Source: Hyphomicrobium methylovorum (lineage in GTDB: Bacteria > Pseudomonadota > Alphaproteobacteria > Rhizobiales > Hyphomicrobiaceae). From it: 64,000 nucleotides of DNA. Under the pieces are notes generated by a model, which saw nothing but the letters and a program-made list of their open reading frames with translations, made no database searches and was not told where the DNA came from. This document shows, piece after piece, positions 46,893 to 55,527 of this stretch (its first letter is position 1; the number at the start of each line of letters is the position of its first letter). The translations under genes and the position numbers were made by a program. The stretch is taken from assembly GCF_013626205.1 (NCBI RefSeq), contig NZ_QHJE01000001.1:3378265-3442264 (forward strand). The letters run 5' to 3'.

Positions 46893-48254
46893 TTAACGGT
46901 TGGTTGATGCGGCTTTCCGGCGGGCCATCATCTGGCGGAATTTGGCCGCCCAACCCGGCCGCTCCTCTTGCGTACCGCGTTCCAGTGCCAGCGCGCCCGG
47001 ACCGACATCCTTTGTAATGACGCTGCCTGAGCCGATATAGGCGCCCGCTCCCACTTTGATCGGGGCAACCAGCGACGTATTGGAGCCGACAAAGGCCCCC
47101 TCCCCGATCTCGGTCTTGTGCTTGAAGAAGCCGTCGTAGTTACAGAAGATCGTGCCCGCGCCGACGTTTGCCTTGGCGCCGATGTGCCCGTCTCCGAGGT
47201 AGGAGAGGTGATTGGCTTTGGCACCGGCTTCGAGCGTGGTGTTTTTCACCTCGACGAAATTGCCAATGTGGACCTCAGGCCCGAGCCGCGCGCCCGGCCG
47301 GAAGCGTGCGAACGGACCGATCCGAGAGCCAGCCCCGATCGTCGCGCCCTCTATGTGACAAAAGCCCAGGATCTTAGCTCCTGCTTCCACGGTGACGCCC
47401 GGACCGAAGACAACATTGGGCTCGATCGCTACGTCCTGGCCGATGCGGGTGTCGAAATTCAGCCAAACGGTTTCCGGTGCGATCATCGTCACGCCTGACC
47501 GCATCAGTTCGATCCGCGCGCGCGACTGCCAGATCGCTTCGGCCTCTGCGAGTTGATCGCGCGAGTTGACGCCCATGACCTCGGTTGCGTCGCACTCGAC
47601 GACGGCGGCCGTCAGCTTGTCCGCGATCGCCAGTTCGACGGCGTCCGTCAGGTAGTATTCGCCCTTGGCGTTGGCATTGCCGATCCGACCCAGCAGCTCG
47701 GAGAAGCGAGGCACGCGAAACGCCATGACGCCAGAGTTGCACAGGCCGATTTTGCGCTCGGCCTCCGTCGCGTCGTTCTGCTCGCGGATTGCCGTCAGGC
47801 GGCCCTGCGCGTCCGTGACGAGGCGGCCATAGCCGGTCGGGTCGGTTGGCCTGAAGCCGAGGACGGCGACATTGGCGCCCGCATCGAGTGCGCTTCTGAG
47901 GCGCTGAATGGTTTCCGGCCGGATCAACGGCGTATCGGCATATAGAACGATGACGTCGCCACTGTGCGCGTCGATGGCGGGCGTTGCAGCCTTTACAGCG
48001 TCGGCCGTGCCGCACTGGGCAACCTGAACAAATATCTGCGCCGCGGGCACGACCGCCTTCGCTTCGGTTCCGACGGCTTCCATCTCCGGACCGACAACGA
48101 CTGCGAGCTTGCCTTCGGCCGACGACGCCGTCGCCAGGACGTGCGCGAGGAGCGAGCGGCCGGCAATCTTGTGCAGCACCTTGGGCAACGCTGATTTCAT
48201 GCGGGCGCCCTTGCCGGCGGCCAGGACGACGAACAAAGGAGACGATGCGGTCAT
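46893..48254 (-). CDS. glmU: Bifunctional GlmU (GlcN-1-P acetyltransferase / UDP-GlcNAc pyrophosphorylase)
   Basis: The 453-residue protein has the uridyltransferase loop VLAAGKGARMKSALPKVLH, QCGTADAVKAA and the N-terminal Rossmann domain to about 230, then left-handed beta-helix hexapeptide repeats including GNFVEVKNTTLEAGAKANHL with the catalytic His and SYLGD. It completes UDP-GlcNAc synthesis for peptidoglycan and lipid A. ATG at 48254 chosen; a TTG two codons earlier is possible. Confidence 0.97.
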   Translation of the reverse strand: MTASSPLFVVLAAGKGARMKSALPKVLHKIAGRSLLAHVLATASSAEGKLAVVVGPEMEAVGTEAKAVVPAAQIFVQVAQCGTADAVKAATPAIDAHSGDVIVLYADTPLIRPETIQRLRSALDAGANVAVLGFRPTDPTGYGRLVTDAQGRLTAIREQNDATEAERKIGLCNSGVMAFRVPRFSELLGRIGNANAKGEYYLTDAVELAIADKLTAAVVECDATEVMGVNSRDQLAEAEAIWQSRARIELMRSGVTMIAPETVWLNFDTRIGQDVAIEPNVVFGPGVTVEAGAKILGFCHIEGATIGAGSRIGPFARFRPGARLGPEVHIGNFVEVKNTTLEAGAKANHLSYLGDGHIGAKANVGAGTIFCNYDGFFKHKTEIGEGAFVGSNTSLVAPIKVGAGAYIGSGSVITKDVGPGALALERGTQEERPGWAAKFRQMMARRKAASTNR

Positions 48255-48605
48255 AAACAACCTGTTCTGGAGTTTGGCTGCTCATCCTCTATCTCGCCCG
48301 AATGGCTGCCGCCATAGCGGACCGCGATAAGTCATGACAGCAGAGCCGCAGACTTGCGCGGCGCGTGGGGATAAGCGGCGATTCGTTCTAACGCTGGTCC
48401 ATTTTGCTCAAAGGTTTCCGATGCATGGCCAGTTCAATTGCGCATTGGCCACGATCCACAACTTCGATGCAACAGGGCGGTCAGAAGCATTGCAGTGTCG
48501 ACAATCGGGAGCCCAACGTCTGACAGATCGAGAAAATGATTCGAGGCACGCCATCCGCCAATTCGCAGTGAGTGCCCCGGATGCGGAATTAGGACACCAC
48601 ACGAT
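48255..48605. other. Intergenic region between glmU and the SPOR gene
   Basis: 351 bp between divergent starts. Short frames on both strands lack ribosome-binding sites and conserved features. It must hold both promoters; no confident elements found. Confidence 0.5.
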
Positions 48606-49466
48606 ATGACTAAGCCAGCCAGTGACAAGACGGGACGGGCGAAGGCCGGAACGTCATACGCCGTTCTCTGGTCCATGCTCGGAGCGCTGGGCGCCGGATA
48701 TCTCGGCGTCGCGATTTTCGCTCCCAATTGGCTCGGAGAATTGACGCCGGGCAATCATCTGACCCAATCCGCGCAAACGGATGCCGCCGTTCTCAAGCTC
48801 GCGGCCGATGTCGATGGTATCCGCTCGTCGCTAACGCGCCTGGAACTCGATGTTGCGAGCGTGAAATCCGACGTGGGTAATCAGCAACAGCAGACGCACA
48901 CGCTCAGCGAGCAAGTAACGGCCATCGAAGACAAGATGCGTTTGGCGGAAGCTCCACCGGCGGCAAGCGCTCAGCAGATGTCTCAATCGGGTACCGATGT
49001 GGAAGGCATTCCCGAACCCGCGACGACGACGGCAGAAGCGGCGCCGCCCTCGCCTTCGACGCGCATCATCAACGCATCACCCGAGCATCCAATCGTGACC
49101 GGTAGTGTCGATAAGGCCGCCGTTCCGACGAAGACCAAGGCGAAAGCAAAGGCTGCTTCGAACGAGGCGCTCGATTTCGGGACCGCTGTCGTCAAGCAGG
49201 AAGCGAAGCCTATCGGATTGCAGATCGGGTCTGATTCAAGCGTCGAAGGTCTACGGATGAGCTGGATTCAGATCGCGGCCTTGCACAACGACCGCCTGAA
49301 GACATTCAAGCCGCGCTACACCTCGAACGGTGATCCGAATAATCCGAACTTCCAGCTTGTCGCCGGGCCGGTAAAAACCAAAGCGGATGCCATTCGCATC
49401 TGCAAGGAACTCAACGCGCAGAACGTGACGTGCAAGGTCGGCGACTTCATCGGCAACGCGCTTTAA
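48606..49466 (+). CDS. Membrane-anchored SPOR-like protein
   Basis: The 286-residue protein has a short basic N-terminus, one membrane helix (YAVLWSMLGALGAGYLGVAI, about 18-37), a coiled coil (LAADVDGIRSSLTRLELDVA onward to about 110), a Pro/Ala/Lys-rich linker, and a C-terminal region (SWIQIAALHNDRLKTFKPRY, FQLVAGPVKTKADAIRICKE) that fits the SPOR fold. Inner-membrane, with the SPOR part in the periplasm, so a peptidoglycan-binding role is inferred. A strong bidirectional terminator follows. Confidence 0.75.
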   Translation: MTKPASDKTGRAKAGTSYAVLWSMLGALGAGYLGVAIFAPNWLGELTPGNHLTQSAQTDAAVLKLAADVDGIRSSLTRLELDVASVKSDVGNQQQQTHTLSEQVTAIEDKMRLAEAPPAASAQQMSQSGTDVEGIPEPATTTAEAAPPSPSTRIINASPEHPIVTGSVDKAAVPTKTKAKAKAASNEALDFGTAVVKQEAKPIGLQIGSDSSVEGLRMSWIQIAALHNDRLKTFKPRYTSNGDPNNPNFQLVAGPVKTKADAIRICKELNAQNVTCKVGDFIGNAL

Positions 49467-49526
49467 GAGGCGGCGCTGCGTTGTAAGACATTCGCGAACG
49501 TTCACGTGCGATAGCGGAATTATAAA

Positions 49527-49556
49527 AAAGCGGCCGATCGAAAGATCGGCCGCTTT
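49527..49556. terminator. Bidirectional rho-independent terminator
   Basis: AAAGCGGCCGATC, GAAA loop and GATCGGCCGCTTT form a perfect 13-bp stem flanked by A and T runs on both sides. It serves the SPOR gene (plus) and the zinc peptidase gene (minus). Confidence 0.95.
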
Positions 49557-49603
49557 GTTTTCAGGTCCCTCGAAGCGATGCGCGTTGGCACACTTCCTTC
49601 ACA

Positions 49604-50560
49604 TCACGGGTTCGACGTGTTGAAGGTATCGCACTGATCGAGGCGTCCGGATTCAAATCCGGCCTTGAACCAGCGAACGCGCTGGGCCGCTGTGCCGTGC
49701 GTGAACGCATCCGGGACGATCCGTCCGGTCATCCGCCGCTGGATCATGTCGTCACCAATTTGCGAAGCTGCGTTCAGCGCCTCTTCGAGGTCGCCCGGCT
49801 GCAGTCTCTTCTTCAACTGGTCATTGAGATTGGCCCAGACGCCCGCAAGGCAGTCTGCCTGCAATTCAGCGCGGACCTGAATCTGGTTTGCCGTCGCCTC
49901 GCTGTCGGCGCGATTTTTCAGCTCCTGCACCTGATCGAGGATACCAAGCTGCTTTTGCACATGGTGTCCAACTTCATGCGCAACGACGTACGCCTGAGCG
50001 AAATCTCCGCTGACGTTAAACTTGCGCTTCAGCTCGTCATAAAACTGAAGATCGAGATAAACCTTTTGATCCAGCGGGCAATAGAACGGACCCATTGCCG
50101 CCTGTCCGGCGCCGCATGCTGTTCGCGTCATGCCGGAATAGATCACCATCGGCGGTTCTTTATACGTGCGTCCGATGCTCTTGAAGACCCGCGTCCAGAC
50201 GTCTTCCGTGTCGGCCAGCACGCGCCCCATAAAGATGCGCTCGGCGTCTTCCTGGCCCGCGGTCTGCGTTCCTGAGGACCCCGGCAGGCCCGGTATGTTG
50301 TTGTTCGGCGTGCGTTGGGCTGGTCGCTCGCTGCGCGGAAGCTCAGGCATGTTGACCTGTCCGCCGGATCCGAACAGCACGTCGAGCGGATTGATGCCCA
50401 TAAACAGCATCAGCGCGCCGAGGATCAGCAGCGTCGTGATGCTGAAACCGCCACCACCACCCAATGGAATTTGAACGCGTCCCGGAAATTGAAACCCGCC
50501 GCCTTGGCCGCGCCGATCTTCGATGTTGGAACTTTCGCGATCGTTGTCGTCGTAGCGCAT
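49604..50560 (-). CDS. YpfJ-type neutral zinc metallopeptidase
   Basis: The 318-residue protein has a Gly-rich N-terminus, one membrane helix (ITTLLILGALMLFMGINPLD), then the peptidase domain with GPFYCPLDQKVYLDL, the zinc motif VVAHEVGHHVQ (HExxH) and QADCLAGVWAN with the third ligand region, ending in FTHGTAAQRVRWFKAGFESG. This matches the YpfJ/zinc-metallopeptidase family of putative envelope proteases. Substrates unknown. Confidence 0.93.
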   Translation of the reverse strand: MRYDDNDRESSNIEDRRGQGGGFQFPGRVQIPLGGGGGFSITTLLILGALMLFMGINPLDVLFGSGGQVNMPELPRSERPAQRTPNNNIPGLPGSSGTQTAGQEDAERIFMGRVLADTEDVWTRVFKSIGRTYKEPPMVIYSGMTRTACGAGQAAMGPFYCPLDQKVYLDLQFYDELKRKFNVSGDFAQAYVVAHEVGHHVQKQLGILDQVQELKNRADSEATANQIQVRAELQADCLAGVWANLNDQLKKRLQPGDLEEALNAASQIGDDMIQRRMTGRIVPDAFTHGTAAQRVRWFKAGFESGRLDQCDTFNTSNP

Positions 50561-50698
50561 GGAAGACCTTACAGATTAAGCGGCGAACACCGGTATGACA
50601 CGCGGCCGAGATCAGCCTCTGCCGTGTCCGTTAAGGCGCTCATACTGCACGAGCATTAAGCCAACACAAGGCCGTTTTCTATCGCCTTTCCGGCCTAT

Positions 50699-52132
50699 TT
50701 ACTCTTGCGCCCCGCTTGGCGCTCGTTTGGTTTTTCCGCTTCCGGGAAGCGCGAGCAGATCAGGAACGGCCGCCAGGCCCTTGCCTTTCGCTGGCATTCT
50801 CAAGTGTGCACGCACCGCGCGTGACGCCGCCACTGCACCGTCCTGAGCGTAGGCCTCGTGGTTGCGTTCGATCTCCGAGAGTTCGTAGCGGTAGTTGACC
50901 ATCAAGCCATACGCGTCGCGCAGGGCACGCTCAGATGTATCTCCCAGCCAGTTCATACGCTCCAGCCGCGCTCCATTGCCCAGATGGAAGCGCGCCACCG
51001 GATCGACGGGGCGATCTTCCGACGAGCGCGCCACAAGGAAGTACCTGGCGGCAAGCGCGAGTACAGCCGATTTGAGCTCTGCATCCGCTTCGGCGTTCTT
51101 GCCGATGTCTTCGACCCAGCTTGGCTTGCGCAGCGGCGCCAGCGCCCGGCGTTCCTCAAGTGTGACGCTGTCGTCATTTTCGTCTGCGAGAGTCCGGTCA
51201 AGCCAGCGCGCGAATCCGGGAACGGGAGAAAGCGTTACGAACGTTTTGAGCGTCGGCGTATCGCGAACGAGGTCTTCGACCACCTGTTTGAGCAGGAAAT
51301 TTCCGAACGAAACGCCTTTGAGGCCGTCCTGGCAGTTGGAGATCGAATAGAAGACGGCGGTCGTCGGCGGCGGTGCGTCGTCGTTCAGGTGCGCGTCGAG
51401 AACTTCCGAGATCGTCGCGGGAATGTCGCGCGTGAGGGCGACTTCGACGAAGATCAGCGGCTCGTCTACCAGCGCCGGGTGGAAGAAGGCGAAACAGCGC
51501 CGGTCGGCCGGATCGAGGCGGCGGCGCAGATCGTCCCAGCCGCGGATTTCGTGCACGGCTTCATAGGCGATGATTTTCTCGAGAATGGCTGCCGGCGTCT
51601 GCCAGTCGATGCGGCGCAGAACGAGAAAGCCGCGATTGAACCATGATGTCAGAAGACGCTCGAGATCGCGATCGATCGATGCCAAGGACGCGTCGGATTT
51701 GATGTTGCGAAGAAGGTCGGCACGCAGGGCGACGATCTCTCCCGTCGCCCCGTGCGCGAGGTTGAGGCGGCGAAAAAATTCTAGCCGGGGCGGATAGCAG
51801 GCTTTCTGTAGGCGCAAGAGCGTGGCCTCGGCGGGCTGCTCAAGATAAGCGCGGGCCGCTTCGGCCACGACGGCCTCATCCGGGCGCAGTTCCTCAGACA
51901 GAAAGCGGTAGAAGCGATGGCGTTCCTCGGTTGGCGCCGCTTTCAGCCCGATCAGCAATTGCCGCGCAATGGCGACGCCGGAGGCCTCACCTCGTCCAGA
52001 CATCAGCGCCCGCGCCAGGTCTTCAAGAGTTCCCCGGTCGTCGTCGCCGAACAGCCCTTTCGGCAGAAGCGCTCGGCTCTGCTCCGCGATCGAATTCATC
52101 AGTTCCTGAAAGAAGGAAACGTTCAACGGCAA
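50699..52132 (-). CDS. Malonyl-CoA decarboxylase
   Basis: The 477-residue protein matches the MCD family: helical N-domain (FYRFLSEELRPDEAVVAEAA, YPPRLEFFRRLNLA), then the GNAT-like catalytic part with FFHPALVDEPLIFVEVALT, FYSISNCQDGLKGVSFGNFL and HLGNGARLERMNWLGD. It converts malonyl-CoA to acetyl-CoA. The start is TTG at 52132 with AGGAGGG 3 bases upstream; the first ATG is 11 codons later. The CtrA-type box lies 31 bp upstream. Often linked to a malonate ligase; here none is adjacent, though an acyl-CoA synthetase is at 35044. Confidence 0.93.
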   Translation of the reverse strand: MPLNVSFFQELMNSIAEQSRALLPKGLFGDDDRGTLEDLARALMSGRGEASGVAIARQLLIGLKAAPTEERHRFYRFLSEELRPDEAVVAEAARAYLEQPAEATLLRLQKACYPPRLEFFRRLNLAHGATGEIVALRADLLRNIKSDASLASIDRDLERLLTSWFNRGFLVLRRIDWQTPAAILEKIIAYEAVHEIRGWDDLRRRLDPADRRCFAFFHPALVDEPLIFVEVALTRDIPATISEVLDAHLNDDAPPPTTAVFYSISNCQDGLKGVSFGNFLLKQVVEDLVRDTPTLKTFVTLSPVPGFARWLDRTLADENDDSVTLEERRALAPLRKPSWVEDIGKNAEADAELKSAVLALAARYFLVARSSEDRPVDPVARFHLGNGARLERMNWLGDTSERALRDAYGLMVNYRYELSEIERNHEAYAQDGAVAASRAVRAHLRMPAKGKGLAAVPDLLALPGSGKTKRAPSGAQE

Positions 52133-52162
52133 CTGCCCTCCTATGCGCGCACCGGCACTGCG

Positions 52163-52177
52163 TTAACTTTTGCTTAA
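52163..52177. promoter_or_regulatory. Full CtrA-type box (TTAA-N7-TTAA)
   Basis: TTAACTTTTGCTTAA is an exact match to the alphaproteobacterial cell-cycle regulator CtrA consensus. It lies between the divergent malonyl-CoA decarboxylase gene (31 bp) and the papain-like gene (48 bp), a place where it could control either. Binding is inferred from the sequence only. Confidence 0.6.
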
Positions 52178-52224
52178 CCAGATCGGTTGAGCATTCGGCC
52201 TTACATTCATAAGGCAACTCTAAC

Positions 52225-52716
52225 ATGGCCGAACGGCTTTCCACCGCCAGCTCTCATCTTGGCGCGGCGAACAACGATACCGGCCGCGTGGCGTTCTGCG
52301 GGCCCTACGTTCTCTCCGCGATTACTGGATATGGGATTTCCCGGATCGAGGACGTCATTCGCGAGGGGCGCGAGTTGCCGCCGCATCGAAAGCCCGTCGT
52401 GCGCGGAACCTATGCGGACGAAGTCGAGGCGGCTCTCGCCCACTTCGGTTACCGCATGGAATTGACGGAAACACATCTGCATCGCGCCCGCAAAGAGCGT
52501 CCGACGGTCTGGACGTGGATGCAAAAGCCGCGGAATGCTTGGGCTTACTACATTCTCGCCATTCACAAGGGCAAGGAAGGCCACTGGATTCTCGTGAAGG
52601 GTGTCAAAATGTGCGACACCTTTACCGAGGGCAAGTGGACGTTCGTGGTCGATGGTCCGCATCGCGGATGCCGGATCATGGAGATTTTTGAGGTCCGCAA
52701 GGCGCATGACGCCTGA
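52225..52716 (+). CDS. Unknown protein with papain-like Cys/His/Asp pattern
   Basis: The 163-residue cytoplasmic protein has RVAFCGPYVLSAITG with Cys25 at the start of a helix, a central helix (DEVEAALAHFGYRM), and a strand pair GHWILVKGVKMCDTFTEGKW with His120 and Asp131. A Cys-Gly-Pro helix followed by a Gly-His-Trp strand and an Asp is the layout of C39/papain-like cysteine peptidases, so a Cys25-His120-Asp131 triad is proposed. No signal peptide. AAGG lies 10 bases before the ATG. It is a single gene behind a CtrA-type box. Activity is inference only. Confidence 0.7.
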   Translation: MAERLSTASSHLGAANNDTGRVAFCGPYVLSAITGYGISRIEDVIREGRELPPHRKPVVRGTYADEVEAALAHFGYRMELTETHLHRARKERPTVWTWMQKPRNAWAYYILAIHKGKEGHWILVKGVKMCDTFTEGKWTFVVDGPHRGCRIMEIFEVRKAHDA

Positions 52717-52829
52717 ATTCAGGGCCGTCACGCCGCGATTTTTCCATGAACGCCAGCTGAACTTATGCTTCAGCGCGCATTCAACTCCAGACAGCTAGTC
52801 TCCTGAAGTACTCGCGATTGGCGAGGCTT

Positions 52830-52928
52830 ATGGAGAATAAAGTGTCGGAAATTCTACGTTCAGGAGCCCTCATGGTCATGGCGGTGATCGTGTGCGCGGC
52901 GGGCGTAGCGGTGATGTTCTACGGCTGA
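52830..52928 (+). CDS. 32-residue single-helix membrane protein
   Basis: ATG at 52830 to TGA at 52926-52928 encodes MENKVSEILRSGALMVMAVI followed by a further hydrophobic stretch (VCAAGVAVMFYG), giving one membrane helix after a charged 10-residue start. GCGAGG lies about 3 bases upstream, which is close. It stands alone between the papain-like gene and ycjX. The frame and hydrophobicity support it, but proof needs conservation. Confidence 0.5.
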   Translation: MENKVSEILRSGALMVMAVIVCAAGVAVMFYG

Positions 52929-53026
52929 AGACCGCCAGATAGAACCCAGCCGCCGCTTGTCGCCGGGCACAACTTGGGCCACCTAAGGATTCGACCTACG
53001 GGTCATTCGCGCAACGTGACCCGAGA

Positions 53027-54481
53027 GTGGCGACTTTGGCAGATGCCTCCTACAGCGATCTCATCAGGGATGCTCAGACGCGCCTCGGCGACTTTCTAAC
53101 GCCGTCGCTGCGTCTCGGCGTCACCGGACTGTCGCGTGCGGGTAAAACCGTCTTCATCACAAGCCTGATCCGCAACCTCATCAGCGGCGGCCGGTTGCCG
53201 TTTTTCGCGCCTGAGGCTGAGCAGCGCATCGTGCGTGCGTATCTCGAACCGCAGCCGGACGACAGTGTTCCGCGATTCGATTACGAGGCGCATCTGCGCG
53301 ACCTTATCGCCGTGCCGCCGGTCTGGCCCGATAGCACGCGGCGTATTTCGGAATTGCGCATCACCATCGAATACCGGTCGGGATCGCTGCTGAAACGGAC
53401 ACTCGGGCTTTCGAAGCTCTATCTCGACATTGTCGATTATCCCGGCGAATGGCTCATCGACCTGCCGCTGCTGACGCAGGATTATCGCGCCTTCTCTTCC
53501 GAAGCATTGCGACTTGCAGCCGATCCCTCGCGCGCGGCGGCGGCGAAACCGTTTCTTGAGTTTCTCGCGGGAACCGACCCGGCGGCGGGTGAGGACGAGC
53601 AAATTGCGATCACCGGCGCGAAGCTTTTCACCGAATATCTGTCGCGCATGCGCGAGACCGGTGCCCAATCCACGCTCGCCCCAGGACGGTTTCTCCTTCC
53701 GGGCGATCTCGAAGGATCGCCGCTACTGACGTTCTTTCCGATGCCGCTCGCGTCGGACGAGCGCCTTCCCCGCGCATCGATCGCGGCGATGATGACGCGG
53801 CGTTTCGAAAGCTATAAGTCGACTGTGGTTCGCCCGTTCTTTAACGATCACTTTGCGCGGCTCGACCGTCAGATCGTGCTGGTTGACGCGCTTTCCGCAT
53901 TGAACCGAGGCGCAGACGCACTCGCTGATCTCGAACGCGCGATGACGGCAATCCTGCAAGCGTTCCGGCCCGGCACCAACTCGTGGCTTTCGCTTCTTAT
54001 GGGCCGCAAGATCGACCGCGTTCTCTTTGCTGCAACGAAGGCCGATCATTTACCGGCATCGAGCCACGACCGTCTGGCTAGCGTTCTCAAGCTGATCGTT
54101 GATGACTCGGTTACGCGTGCCGAAGGAGAAGGCGCGGGCGTCAATGCAATGGCGCTCGCGGCCATCCGCGCGACGCGCGAGACAACAGCGAAGCAAGGCG
54201 GAGAGCTGCTGCCCTGCCTTGTCGGCATACCGATGACCGGTGAACGCATTGATGGCGTGACTTTCAACGGGAAGACAGAAGCCGCAATCTTTCCGGGCGA
54301 TCTTCCGGCCGATCCAGCGGCAGCGCTCGACGCCGCGCGGCGGGCAACATCGCCGCTCGAACTCATTCGCTTTCAGCCGCCAAAACTCTTGGACGTCCTT
54401 GCCGACGGAACGCCGGCGGCCTTTCCTCATATCCGGCTTGACCGAGCCCTAGATTTTCTCATTTCGGACTATCTCACATGA
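53027..54481 (+). CDS. YcjX-family GTPase-like protein
   Basis: The 484-residue protein has a P-loop, VTGLSRAGKTVFITSLIRNL (about 33-52), then LDIVDYPGEWLIDLPLL and VRPFFNDHFARLDRQIVLVD, YcjX/DUF463 signatures. The family is induced by envelope stress in enterobacteria. The start is a GTG at 53027. It overlaps the YcjF-like gene by 4 bp (ATGA), the same pairing as ycjX-ycjF in E. coli. Confidence 0.92.
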   Translation: MATLADASYSDLIRDAQTRLGDFLTPSLRLGVTGLSRAGKTVFITSLIRNLISGGRLPFFAPEAEQRIVRAYLEPQPDDSVPRFDYEAHLRDLIAVPPVWPDSTRRISELRITIEYRSGSLLKRTLGLSKLYLDIVDYPGEWLIDLPLLTQDYRAFSSEALRLAADPSRAAAAKPFLEFLAGTDPAAGEDEQIAITGAKLFTEYLSRMRETGAQSTLAPGRFLLPGDLEGSPLLTFFPMPLASDERLPRASIAAMMTRRFESYKSTVVRPFFNDHFARLDRQIVLVDALSALNRGADALADLERAMTAILQAFRPGTNSWLSLLMGRKIDRVLFAATKADHLPASSHDRLASVLKLIVDDSVTRAEGEGAGVNAMALAAIRATRETTAKQGGELLPCLVGIPMTGERIDGVTFNGKTEAAIFPGDLPADPAAALDAARRATSPLELIRFQPPKLLDVLADGTPAAFPHIRLDRALDFLISDYLT

Positions 54482-55527
54482 CGTTCGAAAACGATCCGCC
54501 ATCGCGCCGCCCCCGCGTTCTCAAGCTCGACGAAATCGAGCCTGCACCTCAGATCGATGAATGGAGCGAAACCTCCGGCGCGGCGAGCCAGCGGCGTATG
54601 CCCGTCCCCGAACGTCGATTGACGGTCAGCGATATCAATCGCGGCTTTCGCTTTGGCGGCATTCTCTTCGGGGCGATGGCGTCGCTTGCGTCTCTTGCTG
54701 CCGGGCTTTGGTTTGCGCGGTTTGTGTCCGTCGCGCTCGAGCGGCAAGATTGGGTCGGCTGGACTGCGTTCGGGCTTTTGATGGTGATTGCCTTTGCACT
54801 CACGGCCATCGTTCTGCGCGAACTCATCGGCTTCCGGCGTCTGGCGCGGCTCGCGAAACTTCGTGCGCTGGTGAAGGCGACACTAGCGAAGCCGGACGCT
54901 GTCGCAGAACGAACCGCGGCTGACGCGCTCATAAAACACTATCGCGCGCGGCCGGATCTTGCCTGGGGTCTTGCACGCGTCAACGATCATCGCGGCGATG
55001 TGCTCGCACCCGGGGAACTGCTTAGGCTCACCGACCGCGAACTGATCCGGCCGCTCGATGTCGAGGCGCGGCGGATCATTCTGAAATCTGCGAAGCGCGT
55101 GGCGACCGTTTCGGCGCTGTCGCCCATCCTCTGGATCGCGATGGGGTTTGTGCTCGTCGAGAACGTGCGCATGTTCCGCTCGATCGCGACTATTTACGGT
55201 GGACGGCCCGGCGTGCTCGGTGCGCTCCGGCTCGCGAAGCTCGTCGTTGGGCATGTCATTGCCACCGGCGGCATTGGCATGACGGACGATCTGCTTGGGC
55301 AGTTTGTCGGACAGGATGTGCTGCGCCGTCTATCGCGGCGACTGGGCGAAGGTGCCTTCAACGGCGCGCTCACGGCACGGCTCGGTGTGGTTGCTGCCGA
55401 AGTGACTCGGCCCCTTCCCTATCTCGATACCGAGCCTTTGCGCGTGCGTGAGATTTTCAACGAACTCTTTCGTTCGCTACGTAGCTCGAAGGCGACTGAT
55501 GATCGGCCGTCCGGTCGCGCCGGTTAG
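54478..55527 (+). CDS. YcjF-family (TIGR01620) membrane protein
   Basis: The 349-residue protein has a hydrophilic N-terminus, two helices (FGAMASLASLAAGLWFARFV and AFGLLMVIAFALTAIVLREL), then RLARLAKLRALV, LTDRELIRPLDVEARRIILK and ALSPILWIAMGFVLVENVRM, matching the YcjF/DUF697 family. It is coupled to ycjX and probably acts with it at the inner membrane. Its end overlaps the convergent mdoH end by about 3 bp. Confidence 0.9.
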   Translation: MTFENDPPSRRPRVLKLDEIEPAPQIDEWSETSGAASQRRMPVPERRLTVSDINRGFRFGGILFGAMASLASLAAGLWFARFVSVALERQDWVGWTAFGLLMVIAFALTAIVLRELIGFRRLARLAKLRALVKATLAKPDAVAERTAADALIKHYRARPDLAWGLARVNDHRGDVLAPGELLRLTDRELIRPLDVEARRIILKSAKRVATVSALSPILWIAMGFVLVENVRMFRSIATIYGGRPGVLGALRLAKLVVGHVIATGGIGMTDDLLGQFVGQDVLRRLSRRLGEGAFNGALTARLGVVAAEVTRPLPYLDTEPLRVREIFNELFRSLRSSKATDDRPSGRAG

